Shown: one piece after another, positions 34,690-45,273 of the stretch | Layout: every line of letters starts with the position of its first letter | Position numbering within the stretch: the first letter of the stretch is position 1 | Source of the DNA: Chamaecyparis obtusa | Lineage: Eukaryota; Streptophyta; Pinopsida; Cupressales; Cupressaceae | NCBI GenBank assembly: GCA_027943335.1 | Contig: BSBK01001580.1 | Location: forward strand, 1,265,501-1,329,500 | Reading direction: 5' to 3' | Length of the DNA stretch: 64,000 bases | The notes under the pieces: generated by a model | The model's input: only the letters and a program-made list of their open reading frames with translations | The model's database searches: none | Told to the model about the DNA's origin: nothing | Made by a program: the position numbers and the translations under genes

Positions 34690-34694
34690 ATGGT
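34453..34694 (-). other. Insertion point of B within the D pol gene
   Basis: D coding sequence (DIHAYLKNSIISPHL, RRGYHNILSRCLD) starts directly at the LTR of B. The D frame before it is at 45274, so the B insertion separates the aRNH end from the integrase start and cuts the polyprotein. Confidence 0.85.
34690..34694 (+). repeat. Left target-site duplication of element B (ATGGT)
   Basis: ATGGT directly before the LTR start at 34695; the same five bases follow the other LTR at 45269-45273. This proves that B moved into D. Confidence 0.95.
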
Positions 34695-35804
34695 TGTGTG
34701 CTAAAATGTTGCCACACTTCTGTGAATCCTTACATGCAAGAAAACTCAAGAATGAGCCCTCACAAATCAATCCATAGCTCTCTATGCATGGAGTTGAAAG
34801 ATTTATAAAATTGCTTTCAGCTAGAGCTTTAGACTCATGAGCTTGCTAGTCAACCACACAATGAGAGATTCCAAATCAAAGACAAGGGCAACAATGCCAA
34901 TATCCCCAATAAATCAATATGAATGCAATGCAATGCAAACCTATATGAGAATGCAAATTAATCTATGAGGATGAAGATGCAATTAAGCTATGAAAATGGA
35001 AATGAAAGAGTTACAAACCCTCTAATTAAACTATGTGAGATTAATCTAAAACATAAAAAGAAATGATACCATGATGATGCAAGCTAGGATGTGATGTAGA
35101 TGCAAGATGAATGCCAATGATGCTCCAAATCTTCAAAACTTGATGCAAGAATATCTCCAAAAGCTTCAAGATGACTTAGAAAACCTGTAGCATAACAATA
35201 GCATAAAATTCAAGTGTATGCAAAATGAAGAAGAGAGCTCTTCTTTTATAGAGAATGAGAATCAATGGACGATCGAGATTAAGAGGCAAAAGACTTAATC
35301 AACGATGGAGAAAAATAGAAGCTTGATCCTTGTGCACAAATATCCTCCAATAAGAAAATAGGAGTTGACTTTAGTGTCCATATGAGACAAAAAGTACTTT
35401 TTCTCTTTTTATAAAATAAGAATAATGTTTTATTTGTGCAACTTAGGATAAGAGGAAAAGTGGAGATTTTTTATTTAAATAAAACGGGAGGAAATTCCTT
35501 TTAATTAAATAAAGGCTTAGGATAAAGTGATTTTATTATTTAATTAAAAGAGATTTTTAATTAATTAAAAGAGATTTATTAATTAATTAAAAGGGAGCAT
35601 GTTCTCTTAATTAAATAAGATTTTTATTTTTTTCTCTTTTAAATTAAATAAGCCTCAAACCTTAGGAAATATTGAATTGATTATGATTTGATCAAGGAAA
35701 TTGATATAATTGATATTGTTGATATTTGAAAATATTGATTCAGGGATTTGACAAATTGCTGAATGGGGGCCCAAAGTCTAGGCGACCAATTTAGGGTGCA
35801 TACA
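34695..35804 (-). repeat. 3' LTR of B
   Basis: 1110 bp, on the minus strand TGTATGCACCC to ..CACACA. It aligns throughout with 44147-45268 at what looks like 96-98% identity. AT-rich U3 with ATTAATTAATTAAAAG repeats. The TATA box is at 35250-35244 (minus strand TATAAAA). Confidence 0.95.
35244..35250 (-). promoter_or_regulatory. TATA box in the 3' LTR of B
   Basis: TATAAAAGAAGAGCTC on the minus strand; the equivalent in the other LTR is 44714-44708. Confidence 0.65.
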
Positions 35805-35817
35805 TTTTCCCCTCTTT
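35805..35817 (-). other. Polypurine tract of B
   Basis: AAAGAGGGGAAAA on the minus strand, directly before TGTATGCACC. It differs from the family A and D tract only by one C. Confidence 0.85.
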
Positions 35818-35823
35818 GACTAA

Positions 35824-35990
35824 TGTGAGATCGATTTGGGATCACATGTAGTCAAAGAATGAAGTTAAAATGTGAGATCGATTTAGGATCACAAAACAAC
35901 TCAGATGTGAGATCGATTCGGGATCACATCTGGACAAACACAAACAAAGGATTCTGGACATGAGGTTGATTTGGGATCATATCCAAAATA
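35824..35990 (-). repeat. Four tandem copies of a GTGAGATCGATTTGGGATCAC unit
   Basis: Copies start near 35824, 35871, 35913 and 35958, period about 42-47 bp. The core holds GATCGAT and GGGATCACA; the fourth copy is degraded. The array is next to the polypurine tract. Confidence 0.85.
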
Positions 35991-37430
35991 AGAGATAAGA
36001 ATCTCAAGCTTCAGCGAAAGCTCACAGAAAGATAGTTGAATCAAGAAAATCAAGGAATCAATGATTAAAATCCAATAGGTACTGCCCCCTCGAAATCAAA
36101 ATCGAAATCAGGTAGAGAGGAACAACAAATTGATAAAGAGTTGATCAAATCATAATGAAATCACAATCGAAGATAAAGGTTAATAGATTAACCATTAGGC
36201 AGTGAAAACATGCCCCAGTGATGAATTAGAAGAAAAGAAGTGGGGTGAATAAAAGACTAGAAGTTTGAAAGACATGAAAAAGGAAGAAATTCCATCAAAG
36301 ATCAAAAAATTATGCCTCAAAAGGTCAGTCAACTGTACAGAAGAGAATGAAATGTGATTTTGATGATCAAGGTGAATGCGGATTTCAGTTTTGATCCCAA
36401 AATGAATAGAAAATGATGTGATATGAAAGACCAGAAATGAAAGATATGATTAAGAAGAATCAAAAAATGAGCACAGTTGACCAACTAGTCCGTAGATGAT
36501 AAAAAGAAGAGCTCTCTCCATATGCAAGATGCAAAAATTAAACTATGATGAACCTAAGAATGCAAGCTACTACGAAAGTGGTTGACTTGCAAGGTCACAA
36601 CACCTATACACATCTAATTATCATCATCGAGCATTATTGGTAGCGTCGTAAGATCATACAATGCACACTAGCATAACTATGTGGATATGAATATGATCTT
36701 TATCAGATAGAAATGTGGAAATCTCACCTAGGCATCAAAGACATGGAGGTCAAGATGACTAATGCAGTGAGATTACCGAAGTTTGATATGGCAAGATTAT
36801 GCTTGTATCAAGACACATGAAAGTCAGGATAACTAGAAGCATGCACTCGCAAAACAGTCAAGGATAATACCTTATCAATCCCTAGTGTCAAGTAAGACCA
36901 GCATAAAATGCTCATGACAATTAGGACCAACAAAATATACCCACAAGCAGATAAAGAAATCAAACATGTTCTCATACCCTCAGTCTTCTAGCTGTGCATC
37001 ATCGAAAACTTCTTAGGGAGAGACCACTCATCAAAGAAATCCTCATAGACAGCACACAAAGAAAAATAAAGTCAGCATATCTCAACAAGTTGATTGTTTA
37101 AGTGTGTGTGTGTTGGTCATAGAGTCAGACTCTGATCATCACATTTGCAAATGAGAAATATCGCATCATACTTAGACTATTGGGTAAGACATCTGATAAG
37201 TGTTAAGAAACACTCGACGCAAGGGTAGTGTTGAAAAACACTGTTTGGGTTGGTGTTGAAAAACACTTGTTGTGAAATGCCCCAAGAGACACACGCACCT
37301 AAAAGACCAATGCTAATAGTTATGCCCCCTAGACAAAGATAAAGACCAATTCCAGACTATGCCAAATAAGGTCAAGACATGATGGAGAAAGGTTCAGTGG
37401 CGAGGATGTATGCTTAACAAATAGGAGTGC
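35991..37430 (-). other. B 3' non-coding region
   Basis: No gene is seen on either strand. The composition is mixed, with no similarity recognised to the A-family 3' region. Contains a small local repeat around AAAAACACT (37205-37275). Confidence 0.55.
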
Positions 37431-37560
37431 AAAGGCTTCAAGTAGCGCCCATTTCAAAGTTTTCACCACTTAGATTTATTGCAATTTTTTCTTCTTCTTT
37501 TTTTCATTTTTTTTGTATTTTTGCTACCAAAGCGCCTATTTCCAGGTTTTCACCAAGGCA
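37431..37560 (-). repeat. GTGAAAACCTGG hairpin-type repeats (B, first cluster)
   Basis: On the minus strand a unit AAGTGCCTTGGTGAAAACCTGG-type with AAATAGGCGCTTTGG at 37516-37560, and a second GTGGTGAAAACTTTG unit at 37450-37475, with A-rich spacers. This corresponds to A1 7735-7950. Confidence 0.75.
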
Positions 37561-38739
37561 CTTTTTCTATTTTTTTGAATTTTTTGAATTTTTTGCATTT
37601 TTTGATTTTTTTGTATTTTTTCAGGACTTTTTATACTTTTTAAGATTTTTCAACATCATATATCAATTTTTTTGGTATTTTTTCAGGATCAATAAATATG
37701 TACAAAGGATGCCCCCAGATAGAACGGGCATTAAACTCATGAGCAAGATCACATCGTGTAGTCCCAATATCTAGCAATGTGGAGGATAAGATGGATAAGC
37801 AAGCTGGTGGAAGAGATGGAAGACATAAGAATGAAGGAGAGTGAAGGGAAGACATCCTCAAAGGAAAACTCCTCAAGAGTACCCAAGCTAGGAATTGTCA
37901 TGTAAAGCACATTTGGACAAGCAATGAGAGGCTACCATAGGATAAGTCACAAAAGTGCACTGCAAAAGAAGGAAGGATGCAGTCCAAAGGAGTAGACATG
38001 TCAAGAGGCTTTATAGCATCGTATTTACTCTCTTTTTTATATTAGATCAAAGACCAAAGGGGAAAATGATAGCGAAAGGCTAGAATGAATGAAGGAAAAT
38101 GAATATGAAGGCTAAACATGAAAGGAATGAAAGCAAGATCATTGTAAGATAGCTCACAAGATAGCCAAATATTCAAGTATAGGTCAACATTGTCAAGATC
38201 AAAGAGAGAAGATGGAATGGATGCAATATGTAGAAGAACTACGCATGATGCCTGATTGCTAGGTTTTCATCATAGTACTTATCCAAGGCGCCACAAGGGA
38301 GTGGTTTTCACCATAGGATGAATTTATTTCTCTTTACTTTTGCTACCAAGGTGCCTGTTTTCAGGTTTTCACCATGGCACATTTTCAATTTTTTTCATCT
38401 CTTTTTTTTTTTTTTTTTTTTAATATATTTTTTACTTTTTCTATTTTTTTAAATTTTTTTTTTTAAAAAAAAAGGCAAGCTTTTTAGATAGTGCTCCTTG
38501 AAAGGATAAACCATGATATGCCAAGGATTCAAAATGATATGTTCAAAGATGCTGATAGGGAAAGGAAGATGGAAGAGAAAAAAAATGGAGGATAAGGTTT
38601 TTATGCAAAGTGAGTGAGGTTGGAAGATAGGAGAAATAGGAAAATGAGGAAAAAGGATAGAAGGTAGAAGGATAATGAATGGAAGGATTGTGAAAAGGTA
38701 GATGGAAAGAAAGGTAAGATCAACGTCAATACACACCTT
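37561..38739 (-). repeat. Non-coding tail of the B module with second hairpin-repeat cluster
   Basis: Aligns with A1 6040-6970 read on the opposite strand. 38260-38380 holds GTGAAAACCTGAAAACAGGCACCTTGG, a GTGAAAACCACTCCCTTG unit and a GCCTTGGATAAGTAC unit. A long T/A homopolymer run is at 38400-38475. No integrase remnant is found here, unlike A1. Confidence 0.7.
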
Positions 38740-41260
38740 GAAGGGTGGCGAGAAAAATGGAGGAAACGTAAACCATATTCTAGTCCAAATGTGAACCATA
38801 TTCTGGTTCATTATTGCTATCTGACTCCTCGAAGAGAGGATTGGTGTGCTTGTTATAATTCTCAAATGTGAATGGAGGAATATAAGAAGGAATATGGAAA
38901 ATGTGTAGCAGAGGTTGTGGTTTAGGTGCATGGAATGGAAGAATGTTTTTGGAAAAAGATGAAGTGGAAGCCTTTGGAAGCTTGAATGTCAACTTCACTT
39001 TTTGCTCAACATGAGATTTTTTCAAGAGAGACTATGGAATCCATATAGCTTTAAGCTTTTTCTTTTTTTTTGATGTGTTAGAGAGAATATCTTCAATGAT
39101 AGATTTTGGAACCCATACTTGTCTTGTAGTTTTCTTCTTAGATATCTCTTTTGACTTTATTCCCCCATGTCGATTAGAGGAGACATGGTGATCTTCTTTT
39201 TTTGATGGATTCTTGTATTGCTTCTTTTTCTTGTATTGAACATTCAAGTTACTTCCAAAAGACTTGGGACTTATGGAAGAAGAAGGAAAATACGACTGGT
39301 TTAAATGGGTGGATGGATGAAAATGATTCAAGGGTATGCATTTATGTTGATCTTGAGGGAAGATGGGAGATGGAAGGATGTAAGGACCCAAAATAGATGA
39401 TGAATTAGGAGAATTAGGAGGGGAAAGTGAAGGGACATAAGGGCCCAAGATGGAAGGAAGACGTGAAGCCCTTAGTATTGGTGGAGGAGGTCCAAGGATG
39501 GATGTGGAAGATGCAAAAGGATAATCAATAAGTTCATCAGCATCTATATGACAACCAAGGACATCAGCATCTTTAGAGTGAGCATTAGAGTTTTCAACAA
39601 GATCATGCACATCTTGAGTAGGAGCACCTTCTTTGATAGGATCATTCAAAGCTTGCAAAGACTTAGGAAGAGTAGAAAGCGGAAGTGAACATGGAGTGGT
39701 AGAACAAGAAGATGGAAGACTTTGATCTTGACAAGGATCGTTGGGTAGCATAAGCGTATCAACTTTCTTTCAATTTTCAATAGGCTTTACATCTGAAGTA
39801 ACAACACCATTTTTAATAACCTTAATGGAAGTATCCTCCTTGGAAAGCACAAGTGTGGTAAGGTTATTTTGATTACCAATAAGCTCAACGGTGTAAGTAG
39901 TAGCTTGATCTTGCTTAGGAAATGGTGGAATGAATGCGGAAGAGCGTAGAGGATCAAAAGAACCATGAAATGGAGGAGATACATCATGAAGAGAATTGGA
40001 TGATATGGAGGGTTCCTGATCTTGATCTTTATTTATATTCTTTTCTTTATCATTTTTAGAGTCCTCTTGACATGGAGCCACTTCTACGGACAAGGAAGCA
40101 TGTTGGAATTGTATGGAAGACTTTAGAGGAGATGCTGAAAGACTAGCTGAAATAGGCATTATAGCATTTAAAGGCTTAGGCTCTTTAGGTTTAACATTAT
40201 TGAAAGTATTTGCAGCCAAGTGAAGGTTAGCTTGAGTATCTTTAAGAGGTGGCTCTTGAGAATCCCTATAGGGAACCGCATGGAAAGCCTTAGGATCTTT
40301 GTTGGATGAAGGATTTATGAAAGATTTGGAAGACTTAGAAGCTTTAGGAAGTGTGTGGGTATTGGAGGAAGTAGAGGATGGAAGGGAACCATAAAAAGAC
40401 AAAGGTTCAACATTAATATGATCTTACTTGAGAGCGCAACCTTTATTTTCAGCATGAGAACTTTTAGAGGAGAGATTCTTTTGACGTTTGAAATCAGCGC
40501 GGTAGATTTTCTCTTCCTCAGTAGGAATATTGTATTGTTTGCAAAAATCATCAAAGAATTCTTCAAATTTAAATTCATATGGATCACCATCACGGTCTAC
40601 CCAATATGAATCCCCCTTAGAAATCACAACTGTACCATGAGGATGCTGCTTAGGAATAGAAGTTTCATGGGCATCACTACATTGTCCATCATCATAGTCA
40701 TCATAGTCATCATAGGTGGGTGTGTCACTCTTTGTGGAAGAGACATCATAAGGACTATCACGTTGCTCTTTATGGTATGTTTTCTGAAGAGAAGTAAGAC
40801 TCTTGGAAAAAATAGAAGAATGAGATCGTGAAGAAGAGGAAATTGAAGACTTGGTGGAAGAAGAAGACTTGGATAATGAAGAATGTGAATAATGTTTAGA
40901 AGAGTCATGGTAAGATTTGGAAGATGAGGAAGAATGAGAAAAATTAGATAATGAAGAACATTTAGAAGAAGGAGATTGTGATATGATCATGTCTATGATC
41001 CTAGCAAAGGCATCTGATTTAATCATCTTTTCCTTTATTTTTGCCATAAGTTTATCACCCATGAGATATTTGGAAGGACTATTGGAGGAATAAAGATATT
41101 CTTCAAATTGAGCAATGAGTTCAAGATCATCTATTCTCAAGAGAGGTTCCTTAACAAGATAGTTGAAATTCATGGTTCTAGAAGAGGAGGAATCAATCAT
41201 GGAAGAAATGAATAAATGAATAGAAGAAAGTAGACTAGATAATAAGAGGAAAGAAATCAA
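38740..41260 (-). pseudogene. Module ORF of B: Ser/Pro-rich protein of unknown function
   Basis: I do not recognise this protein. One minus-strand frame of about 840 codons with only three internal stops (near 40421, 39767, 39030). A likely start is the Met at 41173 (MNFNYLVKEPLL). The N-terminal part (about 90 residues with YLMGDKLMAKIKEKM) is specific to B and is followed by a very Ser-rich tract. From about 40780 on it matches the A1 module: acidic Tyr/Asp stretch, SYWVDRDGDPYE, Ser/Pro-rich region, VELIGNQNNLTTL, four SILGP-type motifs, a Lys-rich stretch, RQVWVPKSIIEDIL and KLTFKLPKAST. The frame is nearly open where A1 has a frameshift, so the coding nature is supported by two independent copies. 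No enzyme motif is seen. Likely disordered; a structural or nucleic-acid-binding role is a guess. Confidence 0.78.
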
Positions 41261-44125
41261 GAAGAAGAAGAAGAATTTCCCATGGGAATAGAAGACTTCA
41301 GAAGAACATGGGAAATGGAGAGGAAAGAAGAAGACTAAGATTCATCTTGTGTAATTGATATCATAACGTTCATTAAGATGTTAAGCAACATGACAGCACC
41401 TAGAATCTGACAACTGGAGGTCATTTCCCTTGACTAACTTGGTATCTTGTTGTAACTGACATGAAAGAAAGAAACTCTAGGTGATAAGTCAATCTCTCAA
41501 AGTGTCAATGCCAACCTAGGATAATTAAGATTCTCTATTGTCCAAAGAGAAAATGAAAAGATAGAAAATAAAAGACGTCACCAACACTGTCAAAGAGGTG
41601 CTTCAAATCAAAGGGTGAATACCCTTGCACTTTTGAATCAGGAGGTTGGACTTAGCCAAAATTCAAATTGAAATTGAGATATATGAAAAATAATTTGGAC
41701 AATAGTAGGATCAGAATTCCCCAAGGGTGTAATCAACAATTTTAAAGACAAACTGTTCACTAGGAATATCTTTCTAACTTGATAAATTATTTTCAAGGTA
41801 ACCTTATAAATCAATTGAGATGATCCCTAGAAGGCTAAAATCAGAAATTTGCAGTCAAGACAAGTCTCTAATGACAAGGTAGGAAATCAAGCAAGTTTTG
41901 AAAAGTTGGTGTTTCAACTCAGGAACTCAATTTGTTTTAAAAGATCAAGTAAGTACATCAATAGATTTTCATCATTGAACAAGCACATAAGACAGCAATC
42001 AAGGAGTTCAAGCAAACAGTCTTCAAACAATGGGCAAGGGACAAAGCAACCTTGCGCATGAATAGAGATAGTGACTTAGTATTCCTACTCCTTAAAGGTT
42101 CTACTTGTGTATGTTCTTGAAGATATTTTAGCAGGCACTTAAAACACAACAACACCTTATCAAGTTGTCTACAAGGATATACATGGCTTTTCTAAGGAGT
42201 CCTCGATATACGCAAAGTACGTGAGGCCCAAATCCATAGATGAGAAGAATCTGAAATCACACAGTCGGGGGGAGATGGTAACCCAAATCTCCTCCTTCAC
42301 TTCTCAAAGGTATAAAGTTCTTTGAGGCTTAGCCAAGAGTGATATCAAACTCAATTCCCAAGAGAGGTGTCTTTCAATTCACCTCCCACTATTTATACTC
42401 TGCTAGAACATAAGAATTAAGGTCATCCCTTGAGGTGGTGTGTCCCCAAGTAGGCCTTCTAGAAATAAAAAGTAAGTAATTCACTATCAAGAGCATTTAA
42501 AGCACTAAAGGTGGAACACTTAACTCTTCAAGTAAAAGTGAAGTGAGTCCAAAAGTGAAACATTTAACTCTTCAAGTGAATGTGAAGTGAGTCCAAAAGT
42601 GGAACATTTAACCCTTCAAGTGAATGTGAAGTGAGTCCACAAGGTGGAACATTTAACTCCTCACACAAATTCAAAGTGAGTCCAAAAGTGGAACATTTAA
42701 CTCTTCACACAAACTCAAAGTGAGTCCACACCTTAGAAAACTAATGAGATCAAGAAAGCATAAAAAAGGGAAAAATTTGTGAAACACTTAATGCTCTTTT
42801 CAAGTAGACCCCTCCCCTATGTATGAATGCTGATATTGCATCCAAAGGGTGGAAACGAGGGGTGATTAGAAATAAACAAGTCCAACAACCCAATTTAGCC
42901 AACAAGATCAATCAAAAGTACTCTAAAGTTGCTTATCAATACTACTCACAAATGAAAAAGGGTTGAATCAATGGAATATTTAACTTTCCAAGCAAACATA
43001 GAGTGAGTCCACAAAGTGGTGCATTTAACTCCCCATGTAAACAAGGAATGAATCTATGCCCTCAATCACTCAATGAGATATTTGATATTGGAACTAAGAA
43101 TTACTTAAAGTTTAAATACAAGCATTCACTTGCACAAACTTGTAAAAACAAATCTATATTCTTTCATTTCCCATTAAGAGCATCGAAAATGTGTTCTTAT
43201 GAAAGCATGTAAACACTCAAGTCAAACACATGAGAGGTTCAATTTTAATCCTAAGATCCAAATGTTGTAGAGATGTAACAAAATACCTCAAGTCCAATGC
43301 AACGCGCTTAGTAGATTTCACCCTTTTTTTGTTTGTTTTAAGTATTTTCCATGAAAGCAAGCCATGCACCTTCAAATGAACAAGACAAGCAAACAAGCAA
43401 ACAAGATATGCAATGTATATTCAACTTATGAAAACCCTAAGGTGGTTAGATCTGAAAATCAATTTTTAGGAGAAATAATAACCAGCAAATAATCTAAATG
43501 ACAACTCACATCATGCATTGAACCATGTGAAAAATAAATGCATACTAATCATCAAATACCCTTTTTTTTAATTTTGATTTTTGACCTTGTCAACAAGATT
43601 GGACTTATACCATATGAATTCAGACCCTAAACCCAAAATATAGAAAAAAGACCTCTATCAAAAAATAGAGAGCTTTCCAAAAATGTCAAAATTTTAACAA
43701 GATCTTTTCATTTGTGCTCTAGAGAGCCATTTTCCCAAAATAGACCAATTTTTATAAATTAACCAAATGAGCTATGCTATGACCTTTAAATTAAAAACAC
43801 AATGAATGGACCCCTTATAGAAGTTCAAGACCTTTTCAGAAATGTAAATTTTTTTGAAAAATATGCTGATTTGTGTCAAAAATAAATTTTTATAAAAAAT
43901 AAAGAAAAAATTATAAAAAATACAAATTACCTCCAAAAATTTTGAAATTTTTTTTGGAGCTTCTTTGATATGTTGCTAACTTGAAAAAAAAAATTTAGAC
44001 CAAAACACCAAGCCATTTGGGAGATATGATCAAATCTTTCAAATCTAGGATTTTTCATCTCCAAACAAATCTGCACAAGGGTTAGCTCCAAAAATAATCA
44101 AAACTAGCATGCAAGAGGTGGGTTA
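41261..44125 (-). other. B untranslated leader
   Basis: No convincing gene. Parts correspond to the A1 leader (for example 42790-42870 to the 2200-2290 area with CCCCTC-rich sequence, and the AACATTTAACTC repeats to A1 2270-2420). The open frames seen here are short and unsupported. Confidence 0.6.
42506..42735 (-). repeat. About five tandem copies of a 46-bp GTGAGTCCAAAAGTGGAACATTTAACTC unit
   Basis: Units start near 42531, 42581, 42627, 42673 and 42717 with a partial copy before. Each contains AAGTGAGTCCA and GGAACATTTAACTC. Another diverged copy is at 42974-43035. A1 has about two diverged copies in its leader. Confidence 0.88.
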
Positions 44126-44142
44126 CCCCATGATAGGTGCCA
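44126..44142 (-). other. Primer-binding site of B (tRNA-Lys type, decayed)
   Basis: On the minus strand TGGCACCTATCATGGGG, four bases after the LTR end. It differs from the perfect tRNA-Lys(CUU) complement at four positions, all C-to-T or G-to-A. Confidence 0.8.
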
Positions 44143-44146
44143 AAAA

Positions 44147-45268
44147 TGTGTGTTAAAATGTTGTCACACTTCTATAAATTTTTACATGCAAGAAAACTCA
44201 AGAATGAGCCCTCACAAATCGATCCATAGCTCTTTATGCATGGAGTTGAAAGATTTGTAAAATTGCTCTCAACTAGAGCTATAGACTCATGACCTTGCTA
44301 GTCAACCACACAATGAGAGATTCCAAATCAAAGACAAGGGAAACAATGCCAATATCCCCAATGAAAGCAATATGAATGCAATGCAATGCAAACCTATATG
44401 AGAATGCAAATTAATCTATGAGGATGAAGATGCAATTAAGCTATGAAAATGGAAATGAAAGAGTTACAAACCCTCTAATTAAACTATGTGAGATTAATCT
44501 AAAACATAAAAGGAAATGATACCATGATGATGCAACTATGATGCAAGCTAGGATGTGATGTAGATGCAAGATGAATGTCAATGATGCTCCAAATCTTCAA
44601 AACTTGATGCAAGAATGTCTCCAAAAGCTTCAAGATGACTTAGAAAACCTATAGCATAACAATAGCATAAAATTTAAGTGTATGCAAAATGAAGAAGAGA
44701 GCTCTTCTTTTATAGAGAATTAGAATCAATGGACGATCGAGATTAAGAGGCAAAAGACTTAATCAACGATGGAGAAAAATAGAAGCTTGATCCTTGTGCA
44801 CAAATATCCTCCAATAAGAAAATAGGAGTTGACTTTAGTGTCCATATGAGATAAAAAGTACTTTTTCTCTTTTTATAAAATAAGAATAATGTTTTATTTG
44901 TGCAACTTAGGATAAGAGGAAAAGTGGGGATTTTTTATTTAAATAAAAGGGGAGGAAATTCCTTTTAATTAAATAAAGGCTTAGGATAAAGTGATTTTAT
45001 TATTTAATTAAAAGAGATTTTTAATTAATTAAAAGGGATTTATTAATTAATTAAAAGGGAGCATGTTCTCTTAATTAAATAAGATTTTTATTTTTTTCTC
45101 TTTTAAATTAAATAAGGCTCAAACTTTAGGAAATACTGAATTGATTATGATTTGATCAAGGAAATTGATATAATTGATATTGTTTATATTTGAAAATATT
45201 GATTCAGGAATTTGACAAACTGCTGAATGGGGGCCCAAAGTCTAGGCGACCATTTTAGGGTGCATACA
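44147..45268 (-). repeat. 5' LTR of B
   Basis: 1122 bp. It matches 34695-35804, with one extra short block (around 44535-44546, ACTATGATGCA) not present in the other copy. The TATA box is at 44714-44708 on the minus strand. Followed at 45269-45273 by ATGGT. Confidence 0.95.
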
Positions 45269-45273
45269 ATGGT
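45269..45273 (+). repeat. Right target-site duplication of element B (ATGGT)
   Basis: Matches 34690-34694 exactly. Confidence 0.95.

Larger units (their letters stand above)
34695..45268 (-). mobile_element. Element B: non-autonomous LTR retrotransposon carrying the unknown ORF module, inserted in D
   Basis: Complete element of 10,574 bp with LTRs at both ends, a perfect 5-bp target duplication, a tRNA-Lys-type primer site (44126-44142) and a polypurine tract (35805-35817). It encodes no recognisable RT, RNase H, integrase or protease. Its only substantial coding capacity is the module ORF on the minus strand (38740-41260), homologous to that of A1. The leader also shares blocks with the A1 leader, yet the LTRs (TGTATGCACC...) are unrelated to family A. 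Mobility must have depended on enzymes of another element; D and A2 have the same primer/polypurine type. Confidence 0.92.

Noticed and set aside
38449..38931. 160-codon minus-strand frame with aromatic/hydrophobic composition
   Set aside because: It overlaps the end of the B module in another frame and runs into the A/T homopolymer; the module frame is supported by A1, this one is not.
42506..42735. Evenly spaced repeats that could suggest a CRISPR array
   Set aside because: The units are tandem without unique spacers, are inside a retrotransposon leader, and the DNA is eukaryotic.
43003..43212. Short plus-strand open frame in the B leader
   Set aside because: No similarity to any other copy; located in repeat-rich leader.
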